Shown here: piece after piece, positions 37,689 through 47,548 of the stretch
Layout: every line of letters begins with the position of its first letter
Position numbering within the stretch: position 1 is the stretch's first letter
NCBI GenBank assembly: GCA_002943765.1
Contig: PQWQ01000006.1
Location: 2,418,001 to 2,482,000, forward strand
Reading direction: 5' to 3'
Length of the DNA: 64,000 nucleotides
Source: Psoroptes ovis
Taxonomy: Eukaryota; Arthropoda; Arachnida; Sarcoptiformes; Psoroptidae
Made by a program: the position numbers and the translations under genes
The notes under the pieces: generated by a model
Told to the model about the DNA's origin: nothing
The model's input: the letters and a program-made list of their open reading frames with translations, nothing else
The model's database searches: none

Positions 37689-40600
37689 TTAACAATGAAA
37701 TTTAAATTTGACAATTTAATTGGTTTTGTGAGGCAGTCTGCCAACATATCGTCAGACTGCAAATACGATAGCTTACAATATTTTTTCTGGACATAATCCT
37801 GAATGAAATGAGCTCGGACATCAATATGCTTCGATTGACCCATTTGCCCATTCTCGATCATTTTTATTGTTGATTTATTATCAATGTAAATCGGGAACAC
37901 TGAAGGTACAATATTGAAATCAATCAATAGTCTTTGTATCCACAACCCTTCAGACAGTCCGAGTGAAGCAGCATAAAATTCACTTTCGGCGGTGCTAATA
38001 GCGACGCACTTCTGTTTTGAACTAGCCCAGTAAATTGCTGAACCATAAACGTTTATCAATATTCCACTAATAGATTTGCGTGATTTATTATTAGCAAAAT
38101 CAGCATCGGAGTATATCTCCAATGGATGATCATTGAATTTACCGAGGACTAGCTCATAATCCCTGGTGCCCTGGAAATAAGCCAATATTCTCTTGGCTCC
38201 GTTCCAAACCTGAACGGTGGGATTTTGCATCTTTGTAGACAATACGTTTATGCTAGCGCAAACATCAGGCCTTGATCTTGTTAAATATTGAATTGAGCCA
38301 ATCAAGCGTCTGCACAATGAGCCATCTGAAAAAACTGGACTATTTTCATCTAAATCGAATGCTTGTAAAGGTGTTTTCGGGAATTTACCCAACGTATCAA
38401 TTTTAAACTCTCTGACCAGTTCATCCAAAAATTTTTTTTGGGATACATGGAATCCATCAACTTTTTTTACGATCTCTAAACCACAGAACTTTTTTATGTT
38501 ACCTAGATTACGTATTGAAAGTTTTTTTGACAACAAATTAAAAACCATATCAAAATGTTCACGTTTTTGATGAGCCACTAATATGTCATCCACATATACT
38601 AGTACGAATAAATCATATGTTTTATGTTTATACAAACACGAATCGTTTTTGCTTTGGATGAAATCATTACATAATATTTTATTTAAGTGAAAGAACCAAT
38701 TTCGTGCAGATTGTTTGAGACCATAAACACTTTTATGTAATTTCCACAATTTACCATCATTAGCGAATCCGACCGGTGGTTTCACGTATATAGTTTCTTC
38801 TAAGTCAGCATGTAAATAAGCTGTATTAACATCAAGATGCGATAAACAATAATTTTTAGCTGCTGCAATTGTTAATACTACACGTAATGTTGTGATGTTG
38901 GCCACAGGTGAAAAAATTTCGTTGTAATCAATGCTATGTTGTTGATTATCACCTCTTATTACAAAACGCGCTTTATATTTAATGATTCTATCATATTCAT
39001 CTTTTTTTAACGTGAACACCCACCGGGATGATAACGGTTTTTTATCACAGTTTCTTTCATCGATTTCTTCGAATACTTGGTTTTTAGAGAACGAATTTAA
39101 TTCATCATTCATTGCGGCGATCCAATTTTCTTTTTGGTCACTCGAAATCGCTTCATTATAATTATTTGGGACTTTCACTTCATTACCATCAACAAAATTT
39201 ACATCAACATTAGTGTTTCGTAGTGGGTAGCGACGTCCATCATTTATGATGGCCGATTGATCAAGATATTTCATTTCTCGAACTAATTTCTTGTTTCTTC
39301 CACTTTCTTCGACTTCAGTAATTGTAGAATCGTTGTCATTAACAAGGTCATTATTTGTTGAATCATCATTATTGACAGGATCATTATTTGTTGAAATATC
39401 ATTAGATGTAGAGGGAATGACCTGTTCAAATTCTTGAATAGGATAACACAAACTGAATAGATTCGATATATCATTTCTAGCAAATTCATTTCGATCATCA
39501 CTTGATAAATTATGATTTTTGAAATAATAATCACCGTCTAAAATTTTGACATTTCGTTCAACAAAAATTGTTCTGCTGTTTGGATCAAATAATCTGAATG
39601 CCTTACAATCAAAAGAATAGCCAACAAATACACATTTTTTCGACGTAGCGTGAAATTTAGATTTTTTTCTTACTAGACTATATGCTGTAGATCCAAACAC
39701 ATGAAAATGTTTCACATTGGGATATTTTTTAAATATTTTATTGAATGGAATATCATTTATTCTTTTATGAGGAGAACGATTAGCAATATGGACTGCGGTA
39801 CCAATTGCTTGTGGCCATAATCGCGTTGGCGAATTACTTTGTAGTAATAATGATCGGGCCATAGTTGTAATTTTCTGAATCATTCTTTCAGCAGTTCCAT
39901 TCTGCTGATGGCAATACGGAACCGATAATTGATGCCTAATGCCACATTGTTTGAGAAAATTTTTGAACTTAAAGCTCAGAAACTCACGTGCATTGTCTGA
40001 GCGAATTGTTTTAATTTTGCGGTCCAGAAGATTTTCAATCATATTTTTATACTGAACAAAAATTTCAAAGATTTCTGACCTGTTTTTTAGAAAATAAGAC
40101 AACGTGTATCTTGAGAAATCATCTGTAAATAATACAAAATATTTAAAACGTTCGTAACTTTCTTCTAATGGACCACAAACATCAAAGTGGATTAATTCAA
40201 GTGGCGCACTACTGATTGACGATGATTCAGGGTATGGTAGTGATTTAAATTTAGAAGATAAACAAACATCACAATTTTCGATCGTTTGTATTGGAATTTT
40301 GAGCATTTGGTGAATTCGTCTTGTTTTTTCTATACCTGGGTGGCCAAATTTTTCGTGCAATAAACATGACATGGCACTGAAATTATTTTCCAATTCTAAT
40401 ACGGTCATGTCATTATCATTAACTGTATGAAGTAATAATTGTTCATTATTATAAAATGATGATTTGTTGTTATCAATAATAATTTTGGTGACATTTTTTT
40501 CTTTCATTAAGAGACAATGCGAAATCAAATTATTTCTGAACGATGGTACATAAAATACATTTTCTAATCGAAGAATGAGATTATTTTTTAAATATAACTG

Positions 40601-41578
40601 GACAGAACCAACACCAGAGATGTGTGCCTTAGTACCATTGGCAAATTTTACGAAATCATGATAACGTTTAATGCTTGTGAACACGCTCTTATCACCAAAA
40701 TAGTGTCTATTCGCACCAGAGTCAATGATGGTTTGGGACAAATTCGAATTATTTGAATTAAAACACAGACCAGAAAAATTTGAATTTAGATTCTCAACGC
40801 TATAATTTTTCTTTTTACGTTTCAACTTGAAACATTCGTCAATAACGTGTCCGTTAATCTTACAGTACTTGCAAAATTTAGTATTTTTTCTATTAGCCAA
40901 ATTAGCTTCATTTTCAATAATCATGTTAGAGGGGTGTTTATTTGAAACAATTTGACGTTGTACGTAACGAGATTCGAATTGAAGTATCTCGTTTTTAATG
41001 GTTTGAAACGATGGTTCTTCACTTTTGTAGATCATGCTGAGGGCCGTGATCATTGAATCAAATTCCTCTGGTAGATTGGCCAACAATAAACGATTTTCTA
41101 TAGCTGGTGGTAGTGTAAAACCAGAGATTTGCAGCTGATTTATTAAATTTTTAAATTCATCGAGATATTTGATGCACGATCCGATATCTGGTCTTAATCT
41201 GACTAATTTTGTAAACACCGATGTCTGAAAAGCGATTGACGTGGTGGCGTATTCTTGTTCTAATAATGACCATATAACATTCGGCTGCTCCACGTTTGCA
41301 AAACGGCTTCGATGGACATCGTCCATTGAAGATAACAGAATTCGCATCGTTTTGATCTTTTGTTTTTCAGTGCCCTCTTCACCCGATATACAATGCCATA
41401 CATCGTTTTCTTTCAAGATGAATTTCATTAAATTTCTCCATGAATAATAATTGGAGTTTGTCAAACGATCGACTTTAACATCTTGAAATTGTACATTAGC
41501 CGAAGTTGATGTTTCAGAAGTTGTTGATAATTGGAACGATGTTGACGGAGCTACAGATGATGAGTTGTTGGGTTCCAT
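37652..41578 (-). CDS. Gag-Pol polyprotein of a Ty1/copia retrotransposon
   Basis: A single 1308-codon frame with no stop or frameshift. Domains in order: gag-like region (about 30-210); CCHC zinc knuckle (C236, C239, H244, C249); aspartic protease with DSGA at 286-289; integrase zinc-binding H408/H413 and C436/C439, then catalytic D466, D528, E564, with the D-35-E spacing of retroviral-type integrases; an acidic Asn/Asp linker (about 720-760); reverse transcriptase with D916 in HLDVNTAYLHADLEE and YVDD at 995-998; RNase H with SDAD (1157-1160), E1198 and D1233. All expected catalytic residues are present. It makes the particle, processes itself, copies the RNA and inserts the cDNA. The start is the ATG 22 bases downstream of the LTR end. 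The stop codon lies inside the 3' LTR. Confidence 0.95.
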   Translation of the reverse strand: MEPNNSSSVAPSTSFQLSTTSETSTSANVQFQDVKVDRLTNSNYYSWRNLMKFILKENDVWHCISGEEGTEKQKIKTMRILLSSMDDVHRSRFANVEQPNVIWSLLEQEYATTSIAFQTSVFTKLVRLRPDIGSCIKYLDEFKNLINQLQISGFTLPPAIENRLLLANLPEEFDSMITALSMIYKSEEPSFQTIKNEILQFESRYVQRQIVSNKHPSNMIIENEANLANRKNTKFCKYCKINGHVIDECFKLKRKKKNYSVENLNSNFSGLCFNSNNSNLSQTIIDSGANRHYFGDKSVFTSIKRYHDFVKFANGTKAHISGVGSVQLYLKNNLILRLENVFYVPSFRNNLISHCLLMKEKNVTKIIIDNNKSSFYNNEQLLLHTVNDNDMTVLELENNFSAMSCLLHEKFGHPGIEKTRRIHQMLKIPIQTIENCDVCLSSKFKSLPYPESSSISSAPLELIHFDVCGPLEESYERFKYFVLFTDDFSRYTLSYFLKNRSEIFEIFVQYKNMIENLLDRKIKTIRSDNAREFLSFKFKNFLKQCGIRHQLSVPYCHQQNGTAERMIQKITTMARSLLLQSNSPTRLWPQAIGTAVHIANRSPHKRINDIPFNKIFKKYPNVKHFHVFGSTAYSLVRKKSKFHATSKKCVFVGYSFDCKAFRLFDPNSRTIFVERNVKILDGDYYFKNHNLSSDDRNEFARNDISNLFSLCYPIQEFEQVIPSTSNDISTNNDPVNNDDSTNNDLVNDNDSTITEVEESGRNKKLVREMKYLDQSAIINDGRRYPLRNTNVDVNFVDGNEVKVPNNYNEAISSDQKENWIAAMNDELNSFSKNQVFEEIDERNCDKKPLSSRWVFTLKKDEYDRIIKYKARFVIRGDNQQHSIDYNEIFSPVANITTLRVVLTIAAAKNYCLSHLDVNTAYLHADLEETIYVKPPVGFANDGKLWKLHKSVYGLKQSARNWFFHLNKILCNDFIQSKNDSCLYKHKTYDLFVLVYVDDILVAHQKREHFDMVFNLLSKKLSIRNLGNIKKFCGLEIVKKVDGFHVSQKKFLDELVREFKIDTLGKFPKTPLQAFDLDENSPVFSDGSLCRRLIGSIQYLTRSRPDVCASINVLSTKMQNPTVQVWNGAKRILAYFQGTRDYELVLGKFNDHPLEIYSDADFANNKSRKSISGILINVYGSAIYWASSKQKCVAISTAESEFYAASLGLSEGLWIQRLLIDFNIVPSVFPIYIDNKSTIKMIENGQMGQSKHIDVRAHFIQDYVQKKYCKLSYLQSDDMLADCLTKPIKLSNLNFIVNKIMRFRRGDEI
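37665..37673 (-). other. polypurine tract of the copia element
   Basis: On the minus strand AGGCGGGG directly precedes the 3' LTR (which begins TGACG), as expected for the plus-strand DNA primer. The tract is also coding, contributing to the C-terminal Arg-Arg-Gly. Confidence 0.7.
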
Positions 41579-41585
41579 GATAATT

Positions 41586-41599
41586 TCAGTCTCATAATC
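41586..41599 (-). other. primer-binding site matching elongator tRNA-Met anticodon arm
   Basis: Immediately inside the 5' LTR, the element RNA reads GATTATGAGACTGA. Its complement TCAGTCTCATAATC equals the 5' anticodon stem, anticodon loop (CTCATAA) and start of the 3' stem of eukaryotic elongator tRNA-Met as I recall it. Priming would therefore use a tRNA cut in the anticodon region, as known for Drosophila copia with initiator tRNA-Met. Confidence 0.7.
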
Positions 41600-41757
41600 T
41601 ATTGAATTTTATTAACATTTTAAAATAAAAAATTATAAATCATCATCAAATTCACAACATTAAAAACACACATAATATATTCATCTTTCGACAACATCAG
41701 CTTGAACATGAGTGTAAGATCATGCGGTTATACACCCATGCCATCTATATTTCGTCA
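41600..41757 (-). repeat. 5' LTR of the copia element
   Basis: A 158-bp terminal repeat beginning TGACGAAATATAG in element orientation. It contains a TATA-like GAATATATTATG and a late AATAAA. It should carry the promoter for the element RNA. Confidence 0.9.
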
Positions 41758-41762
41758 CTCTC

Positions 41763-44670
41763 AATAATTATTTGAAATTATTAACATAAACAGCAACATT
41801 CAAAATTCAAAAATTATTGTATAGTACAAAATACAAAGTGAAATAAAAAACATGAAATTAATGAGGCATCCAGGTGAATTTTTATTCCATCAATTCATTC
41901 ATTTCAACTCAAATTTTGTTAATGTATTTTGAATAATTAAATTGATGCATTGTTGCTGTCGATAATGATGATGATGTGCATAGATTTACATTCATTTTAT
42001 GTATGAATCTATTTCTTTTTTGTTTTATTTCGCGTATTTGCTTGTCGTATTTCGATTATTTATTATCTATTGTTGTTGTTATTGGTGTTTTCATTTTCAT
42101 TTTTGTGTTTTAATAAATCTCAAATCTAAAATTAAATAAATTTGCGAATGGTTTTTGCCAGAAAGAATTGTTTTAATAATAGCAACGGCGATTATTGTAA
42201 AATTGATTACTCCTTCTCCAACTAAACATTTTCGTGTAGTTTTGCATTGAAAAAATTATGATTAAAATATTTCCATTTTTTATTAATGCATATTTCGATT
42301 TCATTTGCATTTTGTGTCTGTAAGTGTGCATGACTGTGAATATTAACCACAAATTTTGAATGATTCAACAAAAGCAACTGTTGAAAAATTTGTGAATGTG
42401 AAAAAAATGATAATTTCGATTAAATCGAGTTTATTAATCTAAATATAACGTTTTTCATCATAAAATCATTGAATCATTTATTTATTTATTCATTCATTAA
42501 ATTTGATCGCATACTTTTATAAGAGAAATATTGAATTCAATAAATGATCAATCATTGTTTTTTATTCATATATATTTATATTTTGATTCATTATCATTTT
42601 ATCAGCCATTATCATCACTATTATATTTTAACAAATAAATGAATGAAAATGTTCAGTGGACAATTTTTATTCGAAATTTTCCATTCATTCATTTATAGAT
42701 AATATGAAAAAATGTAAATGTTTCGCAATAAAAAATCAATCAAATTGATCATTAATTGAATTTATATTTAAATTGCAACGTGTTTCAAGTGCAGAAGCAG
42801 CAGCAACCACAACAACAGTCATTCGATAACTTCAAACAACCACGATTTAAATGAATGTCATCCATCAAAAAACGAAAAAAAAAATTTAATGATCAATGAA
42901 AAATATGCGAAATTATCGCATTAAAAATTATTAATTATTCCGCAAAACTAAACTAAAAATAAACAAAATGTAAAAATAAAATACAAAAAAAAAATTCAAG
43001 GTAAATTTATTATTTTGAAGAAAACATTTAATCTCATTGATTTATATGGCAACATGCATAAAATATTTAAAAAATGTTTACAGGTGAATTTGATTAATTT
43101 AAACCACAGCAACAGCCGCAACAACGACAATATTTGCACCATTTGGCATGGCAATCAAATGAAGAATGAAATGAAAGCTAAAATTTTTTCTAATTTTGCT
43201 CATTTCCATTAATATAATTTTCAAATTTTCGTATATACGAATCAAATATCATTATCGATGGCAAAAATAAATGTAATTTATGATGATTCAAAGAAAATAA
43301 ATGTATGAAAACGATCAAAGAGAGGCAAACATAATAAAAGTGAAAAGTAATGATGTATTTTCATCAGAAAAACACCTGTTGACATGATGATGATGATGAT
43401 GTTCGAGAAATATTACATAGAATTACTGATGAAAAGTGTGTGTATTGAATTGAATTAATCTTAGGCCATTTTCACGGGACTTCTATCCCAAAACAACATA
43501 TCGATAATTAAATATGACGTCATTTGAAATTACATTTTCAATGTAAACATCTTTGAATATGAATAGCAAAAAACTTATTCGAAAAATTGATTGTGCTTTT
43601 ACGGTACAAATTTTCAAATTTCATTTTCTAAGATTATCAATAACATTTTTTGATTGATTGCAAAAAATGTTGGAGAAAAATATCATTTTTTCTAATTAAA
43701 ATTTCTTATTTTCATTGAAATTTTCGCAGACATTTCACCGGTACATTCAATGCGATGCAATGATGTTATGCGAAAATTTCAATGCTGATACAAAACTGGA
43801 ATAGCTGATGTGTGTTTTTTGTTTATTCATATTTTGTATCAAGACATTTGTCCATTTTTTTTCTTAGCGCTGATTAAATCAATTTGATTGACAATTTCAA
43901 GTGTAATTTAATCAAGTTTTTTCGTTGATCAAATTGTGCCTGATAATAACAATTGCACTCTTATTAAAATTACATTTGATAATGATAATCAAGCATATCT
44001 CAAGATATTTATTATCATAAATTGTTATTGACAATGATTACAAATTGGTTTCTTTTTTATATTCAAAAAAAATTTTTGGTTTCAACATAATTTTGACAGT
44101 TTTGCATCAGTGCATCTAAAAATGTGTTATTTCAAATCCGATTGTACATATTCATTTGGAGATTGTATATGAAAATAAAATTCTGAAATTCGTTGAGTCA
44201 AAAATGTTTGTTTCCTTGATTTGATTTTTTGATTGACCATCAGGTATTTTTGATTGATTTTTTTGAATGTGTTTATAATTAGAATTGCAAATAAATTATC
44301 GAATTAACCATACTTTAATTAATAAGAATTAATATTTAATTTTGATTTTATTTATTTTCTTAACCTTTGAGAAAAAAATTTCTTTGAAAAAAAAATAAAC
44401 TAAATGTCAAACGTACATTGAAGGCTAATGTTCTATGATGTATTATTTATTCAATGACATTTATTCAATGATTTTTTTCCACAACAATCTTCAATTATCT
44501 GTTAATTGATGTGATACGTATTTTTTTTTTCTTTATTTGATTTTATCAAATACAAATCGATCGTTCGATTAATCGATTATTAGAACGAAAATAGTAGCAA
44601 CAACCGGATCTTATACTTGTCTATTTGATTGATTGATTAAACGATTAATTTTGTTTGCATTTTATTTCAC
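41763..44670. other. AT-rich non-coding DNA
   Basis: No supported gene. A second TGACGTCA palindrome, within ATGACGTCAT, is at 43515-43522, just after a GGGACTTCTATCCC near-palindrome around 43478. The short plus-strand frame at 43015-43212 begins without an ATG. Confidence 0.5.
43515..43522. promoter_or_regulatory. perfect CRE palindrome TGACGTCA
   Basis: CREB/ATF consensus octamer in AT-rich DNA with no recognised gene adjacent. Confidence 0.3.
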
Positions 44671-44916
44671 TTAAATCTTATTCATTTGTAATTTATTTTC
44701 AAAATGAACGAAAATAAAATGAAAATTGATCAAAATTTTCAAACGTAAATGATTTTCTTTGTGAGTAATTTCACTGGAAAATATTTGTGCCCTCAAAATT
44801 ATCAATTTTTCAATGAAATGAAATGCATGATAATGATTAATTGAATTCAATCGTTTATTTTTTAAAAAATCTTGCAAATCTTGAATTTTTTTCTGAACAT
44901 CGTTGAAACATCCCAT
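44671..44916 (-). CDS. candidate small protein, 81 aa, unknown
   Basis: The ATG at 44916 opens an 81-codon minus-strand frame beginning MGCFNDVQKKIQDLQDFLKN and ending in TAA. The N-terminal part looks like an amphipathic or coiled-coil helix with heptad-like Leu/Ile spacing, and the rest is mixed rather than homopolymeric. MGC at the start would allow N-myristoylation or palmitoylation, which is speculation. No homologue or gene neighbour supports it. Confidence 0.22.
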   Translation of the reverse strand: MGCFNDVQKKIQDLQDFLKNKRLNSINHYHAFHFIEKLIILRAQIFSSEITHKENHLRLKILINFHFIFVHFENKLQMNKI

Positions 44917-47502
44917 CGACAATTTACGTAAACAAAATTATTTGAATTCAATAGAATTTGATTTTGCTTCGCGATTCGTTATGTTAATGAAATTGATAAT
45001 CAAGTTTTTTACTTTCATCTTAAAAATTTCAATTCCATTTAAGAAAATGAAAAATTATTCCTTTAATTTATCTTAATTTCATTTCAAATTAATCTCTTAA
45101 TAGTGTAGTACATACGCTTTTACTTTTATCAATTTGATTTCTCTTTCTATTGGCGCTTATCACTGTATTATTACTCTCACCTTCTTTAATTTATAACTCA
45201 TAAATTTATATTTATATGTACATTCAATTTGTTAATTGTTTCATTTTATTTTTCTGTTTCTGGCTGCCGATAGTGATAATGTTGTTGCTGTTGCTGCCGT
45301 TGTTGTTGTTGTCGAGTTGATGTCATTGAGATGCAATGATGACTATGAAAGCCAAATAAAAAAATAATAGTGATGATGATACTGATAATTGTTACATTTC
45401 GTTTGAATCCATTTGATTTTCTAGGCTAATCTTACTATTGTAACAATTATTGCATTGTTATCATTCGATATCGTTTTTATTAATTATCATTTTCACCAAT
45501 CAAAATACACAAATAATAATAAATTATCAAAATGATTACAATTTATGATTTGCGTGAATGTATTATCAATTCTATAGACAATATATTTTATTTCTGAGAT
45601 AATTTTGTAATTTTTTTTCCTCGATTTTCAATTATGACTTAGATTAGATTTTCCAACAAATTTCGTCGATGATTGATCAATTGATTTTAAATAAAAACAC
45701 AAATTTGATGACAATCATAATGTTTGCATGTTTGTTTGGCTTCACAATGTTAAAGCGTATATCAGAATCAGAAAATTTTCAATTTCTTTATCTCGAATCA
45801 AAGAAATGAAAAAAACCAATCAAATCATGTAAATGTTGCATTTCATTTCTTTGATGTCTAAATATTAATTTTTTTCTCATTTATTTCATTTAATTGTGAT
45901 TGAAATCAATCAAATACCGATCATATATTATTTGATTTTGATATCAAAGTGTGTGTGTGTGTGTGTTTTTCCTTTCATTTTCATTTATCTTTATTATAAT
46001 TCAAAATTGTATGTGATTTTTACGACTACCAGCTGAGTGATTTTCAATGATTGAATTTATTCGTCATAAGAAAAAAAGAAAAAAAATCAAAAACATCAAA
46101 AAACGAAAACATCCCACTTGATATTTTTCTTTTTCATGGTTGATAATGTAAAATAATGATAATGTTGAGATTTACATGTATAATCAGCGACAGCAACGAC
46201 ACGAATTAACAGCAACAACGATTATTTGAAAAATAAAAATAGTTTGAATCAATGATTCAAATCATCAAAAATTGATTGGCTCACTTGAAATTAAATCAAT
46301 GAATCAATGAATGAAGAAAACATTAATTTCAAAGAATTATTTATGAATAGAAATCATTTCTTTTCATTTGAATAAATCGCAAATTAAAATATTTGTAATT
46401 TTAATGAATGAATGAATGGAAATTATCAATGAAAATTGTGTGTTTATAAATTCTTCAATATCATTCATTGAATAATTACTAAGTTTTTTTCCAAAAAATT
46501 TCTCAAAATAAATAAACAACTTTTCAATGCTTCAAATGTCTTTATTGCTTTTTTCATCAAACTTTGAACATTTTCTCCATTCATTTGTTGCACATATTTT
46601 GTTTTATTTAATTTATTTTTCTTTAAAATCAATATAATTGTGCATCATTGAAAATGAATAAATTTTTTGTTTTCCCGTACAAAAAATGAATCTTGTCATC
46701 ATCGAAATTGAATCATCAAGCCTATGTGTATGTGTTCTGGTGCATACAAACTAATGTGAAAAGTGAAAAAACATCAATACATCCAACATCAACCGCAGCC
46801 GACGAAAAAAACCCAATAATCAATGAATATTTCTTCCCGAATAATAAAATTAAAAGAGAACAAAAATTGTCTTAAATTTCAAATCATTCGATTTTCGGAA
46901 AGAAATCAAATTAAATGAATTTTAAATTTAATCATCAAATTTTTAAAACGAATTTTTCATTTCAAAGAAAAATTTATCTTGAAATATTTATCATTGAAAA
47001 TATGGAAATCAAATTTTTGAAAAAAAAATAAAATCTCATTGATTGAATCCGAAAAACGATATCAAATTTTGAATACATAATCAAAAAGGAACAGCCAGTT
47101 ATCGACAATGATTCATTTCGATTCAAGAAAAATTTAACAAAAAGGAATTTCTGCAGTTTGTTTATGTACAAAATATGATGATGCTTAGTTATTGTGATTT
47201 TATGTTTCAAAATTTCAATCAAACTTTTAATTATCGTCAATTGATCACTCTTCAATCACGTGCAATGTGTTTGTGTTACCACGAAAACCTTAGTGTAGCA
47301 ATCAACAAACTACAATCAAAACAAATAAGATACAAAAAGTAAATAGTAATTTTTTTCTTGTTTTTGATGTAACAAGTTGGTTAAGATCATTTTCAGCCAT
47401 CAAAATTCAACACGAATTGAAATTGTTATAATCAAAAGTAATCAAACATCGTCTCAATAAATTGATGAATCAATTAATTGTAATAAAAATTTTGAAACAA
47501 AA
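44917..47502. other. AT-rich DNA upstream of the 47.5 kb start codon
   Basis: No coding frame with credible composition. The final few hundred bases should hold the promoter and 5' UTR of the inferred gene starting at 47503. It contains a GT dinucleotide run (45949-45966). Confidence 0.45.
45949..45966. repeat. (GT)n microsatellite
   Basis: Nine consecutive GT units. Confidence 0.9.
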
Positions 47503-47548
47503 ATGTCGTTAAAAAAAATTTTTGTCAAAAATAAAAAAGATTATGATG
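47503..47548 (+). CDS. first coding exon of inferred N/Q-rich gene
   Basis: An ATG in strong context (AAACAAAAATGTCG) opens 15 codons (MSLKKIFVKNKKDYD) plus one base, ending at a consensus donor G/GTAAGTG at 47549. The phase-1 end matches the 55137 acceptor, which needs two bases to complete a Val codon. Together they give a lysine-rich N-terminus leading into VVLVNAAPIQ. I infer this as the start of the gene because there is no in-frame ATG near the 5' end of the 55137 exon. The intron would be 7.6 kb, long compared with the 49- and 65-bp introns of the neighbours. Confidence 0.5.

Larger units (their letters stand above)
37502..41762 (-). mobile_element. complete Ty1/copia LTR retrotransposon
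   Basis: An element of about 4.25 kb in minus orientation, flanked by a 5-bp direct repeat CTCTC (37502-37506 and 41758-41762) consistent with target-site duplication. The LTRs are 37507-37664 and 41600-41757, 158 bp each, reading TG...TA in element orientation and differing at one noticed position. The single intact Gag-Pol frame (gag, protease, integrase, then reverse transcriptase and RNase H) gives the domain order that defines Ty1/copia. The near-identical LTRs and intact frame point to a recent insertion that could still be active. It sits about 640 bp downstream of prefoldin 5. Confidence 0.95.

Noticed and set aside
39283..39534. 83-codon minus-strand frame inside the retrotransposon
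   Set aside because: It overlaps Gag-Pol in another frame over its Asn/Asp-rich linker, so it is a shadow.
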